From a bacterium (lineage in GTDB: Bacteria; Cyanobacteriota; Vampirovibrionia; Gastranaerophilales; Gastranaerophilaceae), in contig JAFUXT010000023.1 in assembly GCA_017470815.1 (NCBI GenBank), positions 45,063 through 109,062 on the forward strand: a DNA stretch of 64,000 nucleotides, given 5' to 3'. Positions 6,754-15,678 of this stretch are shown piece after piece. The position numbers and the translations under genes are program-made. Positions within the stretch are counted from its first letter, which is position 1, and the number at the start of each line of letters is the position of its first letter. Below the pieces are notes generated by a model that saw only the letters and a list, made by a program, of their open reading frames with translations, ran no database searches and was not told where the DNA came from.

Positions 6754-8442
6754 TTAAAATAATTTATTATCTATTTTCCCATTTGTCAGTTTACAATATT
6801 CCAGTATATCACTTGTTGATGCACCCTTATCTTTCATTGCATAAAAAGTTGTATCATCAAGTATAGAATAATTCCAAATTGCTTGCATTCTATTTTCAGA
6901 AGGTAATTCATTTATTTTTTTACACCAATCAAGTGCACTTCTTTGTTTTTGTTTTACATTCGCATTATCAACATCTTTTTGAGCTTTTGTTTCTACTAAA
7001 TAGATATTACCTCCCATTTTAAGGATAAAATCAGGATAATATGAAGATAGTAAACCATCAGTTCTAATATATCTGAGACTTGCGAAAATATGATAATTCT
7101 CATTAATTTTTAAAAGTCTTTCAACTTCACTATCTCTATCTGCAAATAACATAAATTCTTTTTCAAATTCACCTTTATTTGAAGGATAAGCAGTTTTTTC
7201 ATAAATAGATTTTCTAATATCCAGAGCAAAATTTTCTCTCATTTTTAATTTATCAACTTGTGAAAAATAATTTTTTAAAACCGTAGCTTCTGTTGTAATA
7301 ACATTATTCTGCATCTCATATATTGCTTGACTTACTTCTTTCATTATATGTTCAAGAATACCCGTTCTTGCAATCATTAAAACTCGCCAATTATTATCTT
7401 CATTTGGGTTAAATGGTTCTCCAAACAATTGATTCCTAATATATTTATCAAGAACCTCTATCAATGAAACTTGATTAACTTGCATTACTGGATATGAAGA
7501 ATGTCCTCCAACACGTGCTATATTGTTAGTTATAGCATCTAACATTCTTGATAAAAATTCATTATAACTTTTTGCATTAAATAATTGGGATGTTACTTTG
7601 TAATCTCCGAATCGTGTTTTGACTGTCATTTCTTCAGAATAAAAACTTTCATCTCCGTAATTATTAGCCATTGATTTTAATTGAGACAAAGTCCAAGGTA
7701 ATTTATTATAATTTTCGGTTGAAATATCTCCAATTTCTAATACTTCTTCACTATCATTTATTATGGTCGGGATATAAAAATCATAGTCTTGATAATTATC
7801 TTTTAACCCTACAGTTATAATATCGCCTAAAATAGCATTTTTCTCAGGCATTTTCTTTTCTTCTACAACCATTCCTTGTTCTAAATCATCATAGAATTGT
7901 ATAAAAGCGGGGTGTTCTATAATACTTAAAATATCAAGATAATTGCTTGGACTTTGTTTTTCAACAAACATTTTATATCTATTTTCAGCTTTAATATCCT
8001 GATAATCCTTTTCACGCCACATAAGCCGCAAACCTCTGCCTATTGTTTGTTCAAGCAAAATAGGGGCTTGTGAAGACCTTAAGGGCACAATTACGCATAC
8101 GTTACTAACATCAAATCCTTCTCGTAACATCAAAACTGAAACTATAACTTTTGGTGTTGAGTGTTTATCGAGGTTAAATAATCTTTGTTTTATTTCTTTC
8201 CATTCACTCTCTTTTACAGAACCTTGTTTGTCAGAATCAATTTGCATAATTTCATCATCTGATAAACCTTCAGATTTTAAAAATTCACATACAAGAGGAG
8301 AAACTTTTGTATCCTCACACATAATAAGCATCTTAGGATGTTTATTTTCTGCCTCTTTTGTAAATTCTTCTTCTAATATTTTTAATTTTGTTAAACCTGC
8401 TCTTAGCATCATTCTTTGACCTTCTGAAAGGTCAATTACATT
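6754..8442 (-). pseudogene. Type III restriction enzyme Res subunit, N-terminally truncated
   Basis: Open for about 560 codons but only the C-terminal half of a Res subunit. Present: helicase domain 2 with 'SVLMLREGFDVSNVCVIVPL' and motif VI 'QTIGRGLRLMW', and a C-terminal PD-(D/E)xK nuclease, 'YYPDFILKMGGNIYLVETKA' (D...E-x-K). Missing: the whole first helicase domain with the Walker A and DEAD motifs, normally some 350-400 residues. Without ATP binding it cannot translocate or cut as a type III enzyme. The nearest ATGs (8407-8412) lack a ribosome-binding site. The frame runs directly into the remains of a second gene upstream, so this is a deletion scar. Confidence 0.8.
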
Positions 8443-8603
8443 TTATCTAACAAATCAGGTGGTATAACAAGGACTTCAATTTTTGATTTGTCGATATCTT
8501 TTAAAATATTTGCAATATCAAAAGTAAAATTCCAACCTAATATTATAACTTTGTTCCAAAAATCAAACATATACAAAAGATAAGCAAAAAAGAGCAGTCC
8601 GTT
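8436..8603 (-). pseudogene. Fragment resembling the C-terminus of a type III Mod methyltransferase
   Basis: A 55-codon open stretch without a start, ending '...NKVIILGWNFTFDIANILKD' and then 'EVLVIPPDLLDKM' plus stop. The 'LGWxFxxD...IP.dllDK' pattern is like the C-terminal end of DNA methyltransferases paired with type III Res subunits, where mod directly precedes res. Here the fragment overlaps the truncated res frame by 7 nt. An internal deletion joining mod to res explains both remnants. The assignment rests on a short motif and on context. Confidence 0.45.
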
Positions 8604-8706
8604 TTAATTCAATTTCAAATTATTGGTGCAAATAATTACATAATCCCTGTTCACTATCCTCTAATTGGTTGTTTAAGTAAACATGTCTTAACTCATTGAA
8701 ATACAC

Positions 8707-8738
8707 AAAAAAGGTACGAAAAATATCGCACCTTTTTT
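8707..8738 (-). terminator. Terminator of the secreted-protein gene at 8762-9808
   Basis: Stem AAAAAAGGT.CG / CG.ACCTTTTTT with one mismatch and an 8-nt loop. Read on the minus strand it follows the stop codon by about 20 nt and ends in T6. The 8604-8706 stretch shows no gene. Confidence 0.75.
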
Positions 8739-8761
8739 ATTTATTATTTATACAAATATCC

Positions 8762-9808
8762 TTAGAATGTTACATCATAAGTTCTGCCATCCGCAAATTT
8801 GAAATTGAAAGTGACAGGTTTTGGATTTTCTTTATATTTCAAAACCAAAACTCTCATTTGTCCCTGCGGTTTGAGTTCATAATTCTCAGGCAAAGCGTTG
8901 GTATATCTTTTTGATTCTTTTGTAATTTTTGCTAATCTTATCCAGTTCGGAACACTGCATAATGCTGATGTACCTGCCGTAAGAACAAGCACCGGCGGAA
9001 ACGTTGCAACCGTATCAAGCAAATCAAGTCTGTCCAAATCAACAAATGACTCTGTTGTAACATCTTTTAGCCCTGCAAGTCTTTCGCTTGTTGCAGTAAC
9101 TTTTGCAGTTGAAGAGTTTTTATTGGTTACAAGATATTCGTGGGCATGAACATATTTGTTTTCTTTTTCTTTTAAACGATATTCATTTTGCACAACTGAA
9201 ACTCTTGCATTTTCATCATAATAATTTGTTGAATCTAAAAGTGTTAAATTAATCGGCTCATTATCCGGTGTATATGGGAATACTGATGTTTTTTTATTAT
9301 CTTTAGCCATGTGGTTATTTAATTTTGCCATACCTGTTTTTAAAGGTTTTACCAAATCAGGTGAAATATAAAAATTACCTAATTCCTGTTTTCTTGCCAA
9401 TGTAAAGAAATCAAATTTATATTCTTTCATTGCGGCCTTGTCATCAACTTTGTCATATTTATAACCGTAATAAGTCAAAAGTTCAGTCATCTCATTATCT
9501 TGAACATCATATTTCTCGTTTGAAACAACAAATATATTTGTGTTTTCGTTCGCCGGATATAGTCTGACAAAATATGTACAATTTTCGTCAGAATAAATGT
9601 AAGCATTTTTCACTTTTTCTAACGGTTGAAATTTGTCATTGCCTTTGTACGAATCTATGGCATTTTGAATTTCAACAGAAAGTTGTCTGATATTTACATT
9701 TTTAACCTGATATGCATAGAAATTCTTTGCCAATTCCGCAGATGCAACTCCGGTATTAATCAACAATATCAGTAATGCTAAAAACAATAAATTAAAAATC
9801 TTTTTCAT
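8762..9808 (-). CDS. Secreted protein of unknown family
   Basis: 348 aa from the preferred start. ATG 9808 (MKKIFNLLFLALLILLINTG) is chosen because GGAGG lies 6 nt upstream; longer readings lack this. The N-terminus is a signal peptide, probably cut after VASA. The mature part is mixed alpha/beta with many Tyr, Lys and Asn residues. A hydrophobic patch occurs near residue 280 ('ATFPPVLVLTAGTSAL'), and the end 'VTFNFKFADGRTYDVTF' has the look of a closing beta strand of an extracytoplasmic domain. No catalytic motif seen. Monocistronic, with its own terminator. Confidence 0.75.
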   Translation of the reverse strand: MKKIFNLLFLALLILLINTGVASAELAKNFYAYQVKNVNIRQLSVEIQNAIDSYKGNDKFQPLEKVKNAYIYSDENCTYFVRLYPANENTNIFVVSNEKYDVQDNEMTELLTYYGYKYDKVDDKAAMKEYKFDFFTLARKQELGNFYISPDLVKPLKTGMAKLNNHMAKDNKKTSVFPYTPDNEPINLTLLDSTNYYDENARVSVVQNEYRLKEKENKYVHAHEYLVTNKNSSTAKVTATSERLAGLKDVTTESFVDLDRLDLLDTVATFPPVLVLTAGTSALCSVPNWIRLAKITKESKRYTNALPENYELKPQGQMRVLVLKYKENPKPVTFNFKFADGRTYDVTF

Positions 9809-9974
9809 CATTAACCTCCATTTATAGAAACATTTTAGCATTAAATTTCTATAATTTTATTAACTCCGATAATAAAATTTACAATCAATAACTTTAAAAA
9901 TATAGGTAATTATATACTATTTTACAGTAAATATTGTCCTTAAAAATTTGTTGTAACTTTAACAAGCCCTACAC

Positions 9975-10271
9975 TTATCCCTTTACCATGGGAAAGGTTT
10001 GGCTGTTATTAAAAGACTTTATCTGATTTTTTACATCTTCTTTAGGGATAATCAGTAAACCGGTCAGCATTAACAGAACATCTACCCTGCTTTTTGCGCC
10101 GGTTTTATGCAGAATTTTTGACATGTGCGCTTTTACAGTCGATACCGTGATACATAATTTTTCCGCTATTTCAGGATTAGTTAAACCATTATAAAGACAA
10201 ACAAGTACCTCTAATTCTCTTTCGGTTAGGAGTTTATCTTCATCCAAACAATAAACTGTATTAGCCATCAT
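9975..10271 (-). CDS. LuxR/GerE-type stand-alone HTH regulator
   Basis: 98 aa. Residues about 14-75 form a complete LuxR-type C-terminal domain: 'LTERELEVLVCLYNGLTNPE' then 'IAEKLCITVSTVKAHMSKIL' and 'KTGAKSRVD'. The invariant features (TERE start, N-x-E-I-A, TVK-H) are all present. There is no receiver or ligand-binding domain, so it resembles the short single-domain regulators. GGAGAGAG precedes the paired ATG codons. It lies downstream of the zincin-like gene on the same strand (72-nt gap). Its target is unknown. Confidence 0.9.
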   Translation of the reverse strand: MMANTVYCLDEDKLLTERELEVLVCLYNGLTNPEIAEKLCITVSTVKAHMSKILHKTGAKSRVDVLLMLTGLLIIPKEDVKNQIKSFNNSQTFPMVKG

Positions 10272-10343
10272 AAATCTCTCTCTCCGACTAAGTCTATATT
10301 ACTCTCTCATACCTCGAATGGATATAGGTCTTTAGTCTAATTG

Positions 10344-11123
10344 TTAACCCGGCATCGCATTTTTTAAACTCCCACGCTCGGCTTTTAGCGTGTTTTTTAG
10401 CATATCACTAATCATCACAAGTTTTTCTCTCAAAAACAATGTTTGTATCTGACTCTGGCAGTCTAATTCAGTTTGTGGAGTTTTTTTTGCACGATACTGC
10501 GCTGCAAATTTTTCCCCCGAATTATATGCACCGATTTCATCTATCAATTTGTAGCGTAAAAACTGCAATATATCTGTACTATGCCCTTTTTCTTTTTTAA
10601 GTAATTTCTCAGTTTCAATCTTGCTGATTGACGGACGCACAGGAGACTGAAAATTATTTACAAAAAATTGCTCAAAATTATTTTCCCCTTCTCTCAATTT
10701 TGAAACCCTGTAAATTCGATTAGGTATTTTTGGATTAGTAAAATAATGGAACAGATGACGAATTTCATGCATCAAAACTTCCATACTGACACCACCAAAA
10801 TGATTTTTCTTTGCCCCGGGTTTTAAAGAAACAATATAACCGACAACATCAGCAGGAATAGTCCTTTCAATTTCTTGAGCAAGAATCACCGCCCCATTAT
10901 AAATACTTTCTTTAGGTGGAATTTTTTCAACCTGAATGAGTTTAGTAGGCAAAATTGAGTGCAAACTTTTGCCTATATAATCAAATTGCGAATGTTTATA
11001 TTTTTCGATACGATTATAAAATTTTTGTTCTAATTTTTCACAAAAGCAGTCGCGACCGGCAACAGAGCCGTCTTTAATAATCTTTGTAGAAATTCGTGCC
11101 GTACCTGCGATAGTTCTTATCAT
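10344..11123 (-). CDS. Zincin-like protein with an HExxH-type motif
   Basis: 259 aa. Around residue 120 it has 'SMEVLMHEIRHLFHYF', an HExxH zinc-protease helix (H-E-I-R-H) in a hydrophobic helix context, as in gluzincins and metzincins. A conserved-looking glutamate-rich segment follows. There is no obvious signal peptide; the N-terminus is basic ('MIRTIAGTARISTKIIKDGS'). An additional histidine appears at 'FHYF', but the third zinc ligand cannot be assigned by eye. It lies just after the minCDE terminator on the same strand. A cytosolic or phage-like peptidase is possible; the substrate is unknown. Confidence 0.6.
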   Translation of the reverse strand: MIRTIAGTARISTKIIKDGSVAGRDCFCEKLEQKFYNRIEKYKHSQFDYIGKSLHSILPTKLIQVEKIPPKESIYNGAVILAQEIERTIPADVVGYIVSLKPGAKKNHFGGVSMEVLMHEIRHLFHYFTNPKIPNRIYRVSKLREGENNFEQFFVNNFQSPVRPSISKIETEKLLKKEKGHSTDILQFLRYKLIDEIGAYNSGEKFAAQYRAKKTPQTELDCQSQIQTLFLREKLVMISDMLKNTLKAERGSLKNAMPG

Positions 11124-11160
11124 GCCTGATTAAAAAACATGTAAAAATATTTTTTGCTAT

Positions 11161-11190
11161 AAAAAAGACGGTTTTTAAAACCGCCTTTTT
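11161..11190 (-). terminator. Terminator of the minCDE operon
   Basis: Read on the minus strand: AAAAAGGCGGTTTT / AAAACCGTCTTTTT, a G-C-rich stem ending in T6, four nucleotides after the minE stop. Confidence 0.9.
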
Positions 11191-11194
11191 AGAT

Positions 11195-11815
11195 TTATTT
11201 TTCCGAAGTTTCCTCTTTTTTATTCTTTTCAATTTTTGGAATAGGCTTTTTCTCGGACTCAATTTCCGTTTCTGCAGGTTTTGATGTCGGTTCTTCCTCA
11301 GAATTTGCGTTTTCCTGATTATCAGATATATCTTCGTCTTCCTGAGTTTGGTCTTCATATTCTGCATCTTCAGAATTTTCGGAGTCTTGATTTTCTTCTG
11401 AATTGTCCTGTGCTTCTTCTTTATCGTCATCAGAAGTTTCAGCATTAGTTTCTTCTTCTACCTCTGATTTTTCTGCCTCTGCTTTTTTGTTTTCCTCTTC
11501 CTCTTTTAAAGCCTGTTCAATTTCTGCTTCGTCTTTTGCCCTGATTACGGGTATTGAAAGCATTAAAGCCATCTGTTCGCCTTCTTGCCCGATATTTAAG
11601 TCTAACGCTTCTTTATCGAGTTCAACATATTTTGAAAGAACTGCAATTAGTTCGGTTCTCATTCTGTTCATAATTTCAGGTGTTAAGTTTGTTCTGTCCT
11701 GCATCAAAACAAGTCTTAATCTGTTTACTGCAGTATTTTTTGATTCATCTTTAACATTTTGACCAAACAAACTCAATATTCTGTTGTATATTTCCGCAAA
11801 AATATTATCACTCAT
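11195..11815 (-). CDS. minE: Cell division topological specificity factor MinE with long acidic tail
   Basis: 206 aa, about twice the usual 80-100. Residues 1-90 are a normal MinE: an amphipathic membrane-binding N-terminus ('MSDNIFAEIYNRILSLFGQ'), the contact helix 'AVNRLRLVLMQDRTNLTPEI', and the dimerisation beta fold '...VLSKYVELDKEALDLNIGQ'. It displaces MinC from MinD and drives pole-to-pole oscillation that places the division site. The rest (about 95-206) is low-complexity, dominated by Glu, Asp and Ser, ending in a Lys-rich patch. This extension is unusual. The gene begins 1 nt after the minD stop. Confidence 0.92.
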   Translation of the reverse strand: MSDNIFAEIYNRILSLFGQNVKDESKNTAVNRLRLVLMQDRTNLTPEIMNRMRTELIAVLSKYVELDKEALDLNIGQEGEQMALMLSIPVIRAKDEAEIEQALKEEEENKKAEAEKSEVEEETNAETSDDDKEEAQDNSEENQDSENSEDAEYEDQTQEDEDISDNQENANSEEEPTSKPAETEIESEKKPIPKIEKNKKEETSEK

Positions 11816-11816
11816 A

Positions 11817-12638
11817 TTAGTTCTCCTTTCCTTTATTCAGGAATTTTGAGAAGAACTTTTTAATCTTGTTGGAAAGTTTTGCTTCCTCTTCAAAATCAAT
11901 AATCGGAACATCTTCGCCAATAATTCTTTGTGCAACATTACGATATGCTCTGCCTGCAAGAGAATCATCATCATTTACAATCGGTTCGCCTTTGTTTGTG
12001 GAAGTAATAATACCCGTGTCTTCGGGAATAATTCCGATAAGTTCGGCAGAAAGAATTTCAACAACATCATCTTTACTCATCATATCTTTTGAAGCAGCCA
12101 TATTTGGTCTGTAGCGATTAATTAAAAGTTTATAAGATTTAATTTCTTCTTTTGCCTCCAAAAGTCCGATAATTCTGTCAGCATCACGAACAGCAGACAT
12201 TTCAGGGGTTGTAACAACAATGGCTTCCGAGGCACCTGCAACTGCATTTTGAAAACCCTGTTCAATACCGGCAGGACAGTCAACAAGAACAAAATCAAAT
12301 TGTTCTTTTAACTGATCACAAATATCTTTTAACTGTTCTTCTGTTACGGCAGATTTATCTCTTGTCTGCGCTGCAGCCAAAAGACAAAGGTTAGGATTTT
12401 TCTTATCCTTAACAAGAGCCTGTTTTAATTTGCATCTTTCTTCAACAACATCAACAATTGTATAAACAATTCTGTTTTCCAAACCTAATAAAAGGTCCAA
12501 ATTTCTTAAACCCAAATCGGTATCGACCATAACAACTTTTTTACCGGCTCTTGCAAGAGCAGTACCGATATTAGCGTTAGTAGTAGTCTTTCCGACTCCC
12601 CCTTTACCTGAGGTTATTACTATTACTCTTCCGGTCAT
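11817..12638 (-). CDS. minD: Septum site-determining ATPase MinD
   Basis: 273 aa, normal length. Deviant Walker A 'SGKGGVGKTTTNANIG' (signature lysine K11, K16), switch I 'DTDLGLRNLDLLLGLE', and Walker B 'FDFVLVDCPAGIEQGF'. It ends in the amphipathic, Lys/Phe-rich membrane-targeting helix 'LSNKIKKFFSKFLNKGK'. ATP-bound MinD dimerises on the membrane and recruits MinC. It is the middle gene of minC-minD-minE, 10 nt after minC and 1 nt before minE. Confidence 0.98.
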   Translation of the reverse strand: MTGRVIVITSGKGGVGKTTTNANIGTALARAGKKVVMVDTDLGLRNLDLLLGLENRIVYTIVDVVEERCKLKQALVKDKKNPNLCLLAAAQTRDKSAVTEEQLKDICDQLKEQFDFVLVDCPAGIEQGFQNAVAGASEAIVVTTPEMSAVRDADRIIGLLEAKEEIKSYKLLINRYRPNMAASKDMMSKDDVVEILSAELIGIIPEDTGIITSTNKGEPIVNDDDSLAGRAYRNVAQRIIGEDVPIIDFEEEAKLSNKIKKFFSKFLNKGKEN

Positions 12639-12648
12639 TTATATCTCC

Positions 12649-13512
12649 TTAGTTTTCATTATGTATTTTTTTTATTATTATACTTCCTTTGTGAGTGAAT
12701 GCTTCTTCCGGCGTATATTCACTCGTCTTTTGAATAAACGGCAAATTAACCGTATCAGGTCTGCGTGCAAAAATCTCTCCTATTCTGATTTGAACAGGGT
12801 TGAGTTTTAACGCTCTGATTCTTGCAAAACTGTTTCCATCAGAACCTGCATGAACTATACCTGCCAAAATTCCCCAAACAGTAACATCTCCTTTTGCAAT
12901 AATTTCCGCCCCCGGGTTTACATCGCCGATAATAACAATATTACCGTCAGAAGATATGCTCTGTCCTGAACGAATTGTTCTGCGAATGTATAATGTTGGC
13001 AGTTTTTCAGGTTCTGCTCTCAATTCTTTTATATGTTCTTCTTCATCTTCGCTTGGTTCAGGTTCTTCAAATTCATCATCACGATGAATTTCTTTAATTG
13101 CATTTTCGTCTTTTGGTTTTTCTTCTCCAAAAATATTATCTAAAGCCTCTACAACCTCTTTTTGAGGTGCTTCCTCTTTATCCTGATTAAAAGACGGCGC
13201 ACTGATTTCATTTGTAAACTCTGAAACTTTAATATTAATACTCGTTGCAGATTCAAGTGTTTTTGCAGAACTCGTACTGATACAAGCAAGTTGAGATTCC
13301 ATAAGTTCTATAAGTGTTTTTATACTTGTTAATTCTTCTGCAGTTAAGTCAATTGAGCCAAGTTTTAGACAAATATGCTTTTCTTTTGCTTCCGGCATAT
13401 CAAGAGTTCTTGACAGTTCATAAATAATTTCGGAAATTTTTACGGCATGGGTTAAATCCACAATAAAGCCGTTATCAATATACCCCGTTTCCATATCTTC
13501 CTTTCTAAACAA
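12649..13512 (-). CDS. minC: Septum site-determining protein MinC
   Basis: 287 aa. The N-terminal FtsZ-inhibiting domain (about 1-95) is diverged. A Glu/Asp-rich linker spans about 110-170. The C-terminal beta-helix (about 178-280) is typical: 'RSGQSISSDGNIVIIGDVNP', 'GAEIIAKGDVTVWGILAGIV' and 'ARIRALKLNPVQIRIGEIFA'. The last segment binds MinD. First gene of the operon. A possible promoter upstream on the minus strand is TTGAAG-17 nt-TAATTT. AGAAAGGAAG precedes the ATG. Confidence 0.95.
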   Translation of the reverse strand: MFRKEDMETGYIDNGFIVDLTHAVKISEIIYELSRTLDMPEAKEKHICLKLGSIDLTAEELTSIKTLIELMESQLACISTSSAKTLESATSINIKVSEFTNEISAPSFNQDKEEAPQKEVVEALDNIFGEEKPKDENAIKEIHRDDEFEEPEPSEDEEEHIKELRAEPEKLPTLYIRRTIRSGQSISSDGNIVIIGDVNPGAEIIAKGDVTVWGILAGIVHAGSDGNSFARIRALKLNPVQIRIGEIFARRPDTVNLPFIQKTSEYTPEEAFTHKGSIIIKKIHNEN

Positions 13513-13580
13513 ATCGGTTACAATAAAAAATTAACCTAAAAAACATTAATCTTCAAGAAAATTTGTAGTTTTGTAATGGA

Positions 13581-13734
13581 GGATATTAAAAAATCCAAAA
13601 ATTGACAAATTTTTGAGATTTTTCAATATCCGACCGACGGTGTGTGAGAAACAGGTTGTATGTGGGATAACATACAGCCTGTTTCGAAACCGTTCCCAAG
13701 AGTTTGTAGAAAACGAAGTTTTTCACAAACTCTT
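13581..13734. repeat. Cluster of strong inverted repeats upstream of minC
   Basis: Three consecutive hairpins fill the divergent gap (13513-13834, 322 bp). (1) 13581-13631: GGATATT...AATATCC with nearly continuous inner pairing (AAAAATC/GATTTTT, AAAAATT/AAATTTTT). (2) 13648-13685: GAAACAGGTTGTATGT / ACATACAGCCTGTTTC, 16 bp, one G-T pair. (3) 13698-13734: AAGAGTTTGT / ACAAACTCTT with inner pairing. A GTTTCGAAAC palindrome joins 2 and 3. None carries a terminator T tract. Confidence 0.75.
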
Positions 13735-13834
13735 ATGTGTAACAAAATGTTAAGAATATTTTATTTAAAAAGGCAATTATTTACAAAATATATACTTTAT
13801 AGATATAAGAGAAGAGATTATAAGGATTTATATT

Positions 13835-14164
13835 ATGGTACAGAGCAGAGCAGTTGAAGCAGTAAACCGAACGAGCGCAGCCGATGGCGGAGGCTATATT
13901 CAGACCAACCTTAATCCTGAACAAGGTACAGTCGGGGCAACATTTGGTGCAATAATGAAAAATATACACGAAGCCGTATTTGGCGGAGTGGGATTTGATT
14001 TGAATGTATCAGAGGGTTACGCTCAAATTATGGCAAACCCCAATAATGCAATAAATGTAAAAGGACGAACATATTACCCTCATTCAAGCATCGGGAATTT
14101 ACGACCGTATAATTCAGACGGGAACCCCGCAGGCGGATGTTTTTCACTTTACACAATGGGATAA
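13835..14164 (+). CDS. Small protein of unknown family, 109 aa
   Basis: Soluble, Gly/Asn-rich: 'ADGGGYIQTNLNPEQGTVGA', 'EAVFGGVGFDLNVSEGYAQI', 'NPAGGCFSLYTMG' at the C-terminus. No signal peptide or membrane segment. The ribosome-binding site AAGGA lies before ATG 13835, and TTTACA at about 13782 could be part of a promoter. It is followed 14 nt later by another small gene on the same strand, with which it shares glycine and asparagine bias. No family recognised. Confidence 0.65.
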   Translation: MVQSRAVEAVNRTSAADGGGYIQTNLNPEQGTVGATFGAIMKNIHEAVFGGVGFDLNVSEGYAQIMANPNNAINVKGRTYYPHSSIGNLRPYNSDGNPAGGCFSLYTMG

Positions 14165-14178
14165 TTCGGAGTAATAAA

Positions 14179-14472
14179 ATGGCAGAATCAATAAACGGAA
14201 TACAATTAGGCGCAAAAATCGGACAGAGTGCAGAACTTTTATACGGCAACTTACCGGGATATGATATCGGAGTTGACGGCGGTCAGACACTCAAAGCGGA
14301 TATGTATGCCAATAACCGTATAGCATTTGAAGATACCAAAACAGATAATATCGGACATCAAACTCCAAAAGCCGCAGATATAAACACTAAAAATAATATT
14401 ACCCCGCAAACTGAAAAGCAAATTATGAACTTTTTACAAGGATTAGACGGATATAACAGAACTATGATTTAA
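14179..14472 (+). CDS. Small protein of unknown family, 97 aa
   Basis: Starts at ATG 14179 (MAESINGIQLGAKIGQSAEL) with GGAG eight nucleotides upstream; a longer reading from 14137 overlaps the preceding gene and lacks such a site. It is polar and Asn/Thr-rich, with a short amphipathic helix at the end ('EKQIMNFLQGLDGYNRTMI'). It forms a two-gene unit with 13835-14164, closed by the palindromic element at 14478-14536, which works as a terminator. Function unknown. Confidence 0.65.
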   Translation: MAESINGIQLGAKIGQSAELLYGNLPGYDIGVDGGQTLKADMYANNRIAFEDTKTDNIGHQTPKAADINTKNNITPQTEKQIMNFLQGLDGYNRTMI

Positions 14473-14477
14473 TAAAT

Positions 14478-14536
14478 AAAAATCCGTAATTTTGTCATTC
14501 TGAATTCATTTCAGAATCTTAAAATTACGGATTTTT
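14478..14536. repeat. TCATTCTGA-type palindromic element, copy 1 (also a terminator)
   Basis: AAAAATCCGTAATTTT, then GTCATTCTGAA, TTTCAGAATCTT and AAAATTACGGATTTTT. The inner core TCATTCTGA/TCAGAATCTT recurs at 40879-40929 and 63311-63440, while the outer stem differs in each copy yet stays paired. Here it separates converging genes and ends in T5. Confidence 0.85.
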
Positions 14537-14553
14537 GTTTGCAAATTTTTTAT

Positions 14554-15678
14554 TTATACACCTACTGTTGATTTTGATTTTTCAATACAAGAAATCAAAG
14601 TGCTTGCGACTGTATCCTGTTCTTCTTTCGTCAATTCAGGGAACATCGGAAGTGAAATAACAAGTTCGGTATTTTTTTCTGTTACTGGTAATGAACCTTT
14701 ACCCATTCCAAGCCAAGCATTAACTTTTTGGAAATGCAACGGTATAGGATAATAAAGCATTGCACCGATTCCTGCTTCGCCGAGCATTTTGTGAACTTCA
14801 TCTCTGTTAGGTATTTTAACAGTATATTGGTGATAAACACAATAAGTATCATCAAGTTCTTTCGGAGTCTGAATATCTGCACATTTTGAGAATAAATCAT
14901 TGTAATAAGCGGCATGCTCACGTCTTTTGGAGTTCCATTCATCAATATATTTTGCTTTTACTCTTAATATTGCAGCCTGAATTTCATCAAGTCTTGAATT
15001 GATACCAAGTTCATCATTGTGATATCGAACCATTGAACCATGATTTCTCAATGCAATTAAGTGATCTCTCAATTCTTCCGAATTTACGGTACAAAGACCG
15101 CCGTCACCCATTGTACCAAGGTTTTTAGTCGGATAGAAACTATAGCATCCGATATCCCCGAAAGTACCAACCATTTTGCCTTTGTATAAAGCACCGATAG
15201 CCTGACAGCAATCTTCAACAACTCTCAAATTGTGTCTGTGCGCAATATCCATAATAGCATCCATATCACAAGGCTGACCATATAAATGAACAGGAATAAT
15301 AGCCTTTGTTTTTGGAGTAATTGCTTTTTCAATTTCTTTCGGGTCAATATTAAATGTATCAGGGTTAATATCAACAAATACCGGTTTGGCACCAACCATG
15401 CCGATTGCTTCTGCAGTTGCAACAAATGTGAATGCAGTTGTAATAACTTCATCTCCCGCACCGATATTTAATGCTCTTAATGCGATATGTAAAGCATCAG
15501 TACCGGAATTTAACGCAACAGTATATTTACAACCGATATATGAAGCAAGTTCACTTTCTAATGCTTTAACATTTGGTCCCAAGATATAGCATCCGCTTCT
15601 CATAACTTCACATACGGCTTTTTCTGCTTCAGCGCCGATTTGCGCATACTGGCGTTTTGAATCCATAATAGGTATCAT
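14554..15678 (-). CDS. DegT/DnrJ/EryC1/StrS family PLP aminotransferase
   Basis: 374 aa, usual length. Fold-type I sugar aminotransferase: 'LNSGTDALHIALRAL' (phosphate-binding), 'TAFTFVATAEAI', 'PVHLYGQPCDMD', the ring-stacking 'VVEDCCQAIGALYKGK' and the PLP Schiff-base lysine K185 in 'YSFYPTKNLGTMGDGG'. It transfers an amino group, usually from glutamate, to a nucleotide-linked keto-sugar for cell-surface glycans. No other sugar genes are adjacent, so the substrate cannot be named. AAAGGAG precedes ATG 15678. Monocistronic. Confidence 0.93.
   Translation of the reverse strand: MIPIMDSKRQYAQIGAEAEKAVCEVMRSGCYILGPNVKALESELASYIGCKYTVALNSGTDALHIALRALNIGAGDEVITTAFTFVATAEAIGMVGAKPVFVDINPDTFNIDPKEIEKAITPKTKAIIPVHLYGQPCDMDAIMDIAHRHNLRVVEDCCQAIGALYKGKMVGTFGDIGCYSFYPTKNLGTMGDGGLCTVNSEELRDHLIALRNHGSMVRYHNDELGINSRLDEIQAAILRVKAKYIDEWNSKRREHAAYYNDLFSKCADIQTPKELDDTYCVYHQYTVKIPNRDEVHKMLGEAGIGAMLYYPIPLHFQKVNAWLGMGKGSLPVTEKNTELVISLPMFPELTKEEQDTVASTLISCIEKSKSTVGV

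Noticed and set aside
11074..11445. 123-aa Lys-rich frame on the minus strand
   Set aside because: Shadow of the acidic minE tail (GAA/GAT codons read in another frame); it crosses the minCDE terminator.
13660..13857. 65-aa frame on the plus strand upstream of 13835
   Set aside because: Begins inside a 16-bp hairpin arm, spans other hairpins, has no ribosome-binding site and overlaps the next gene's start.
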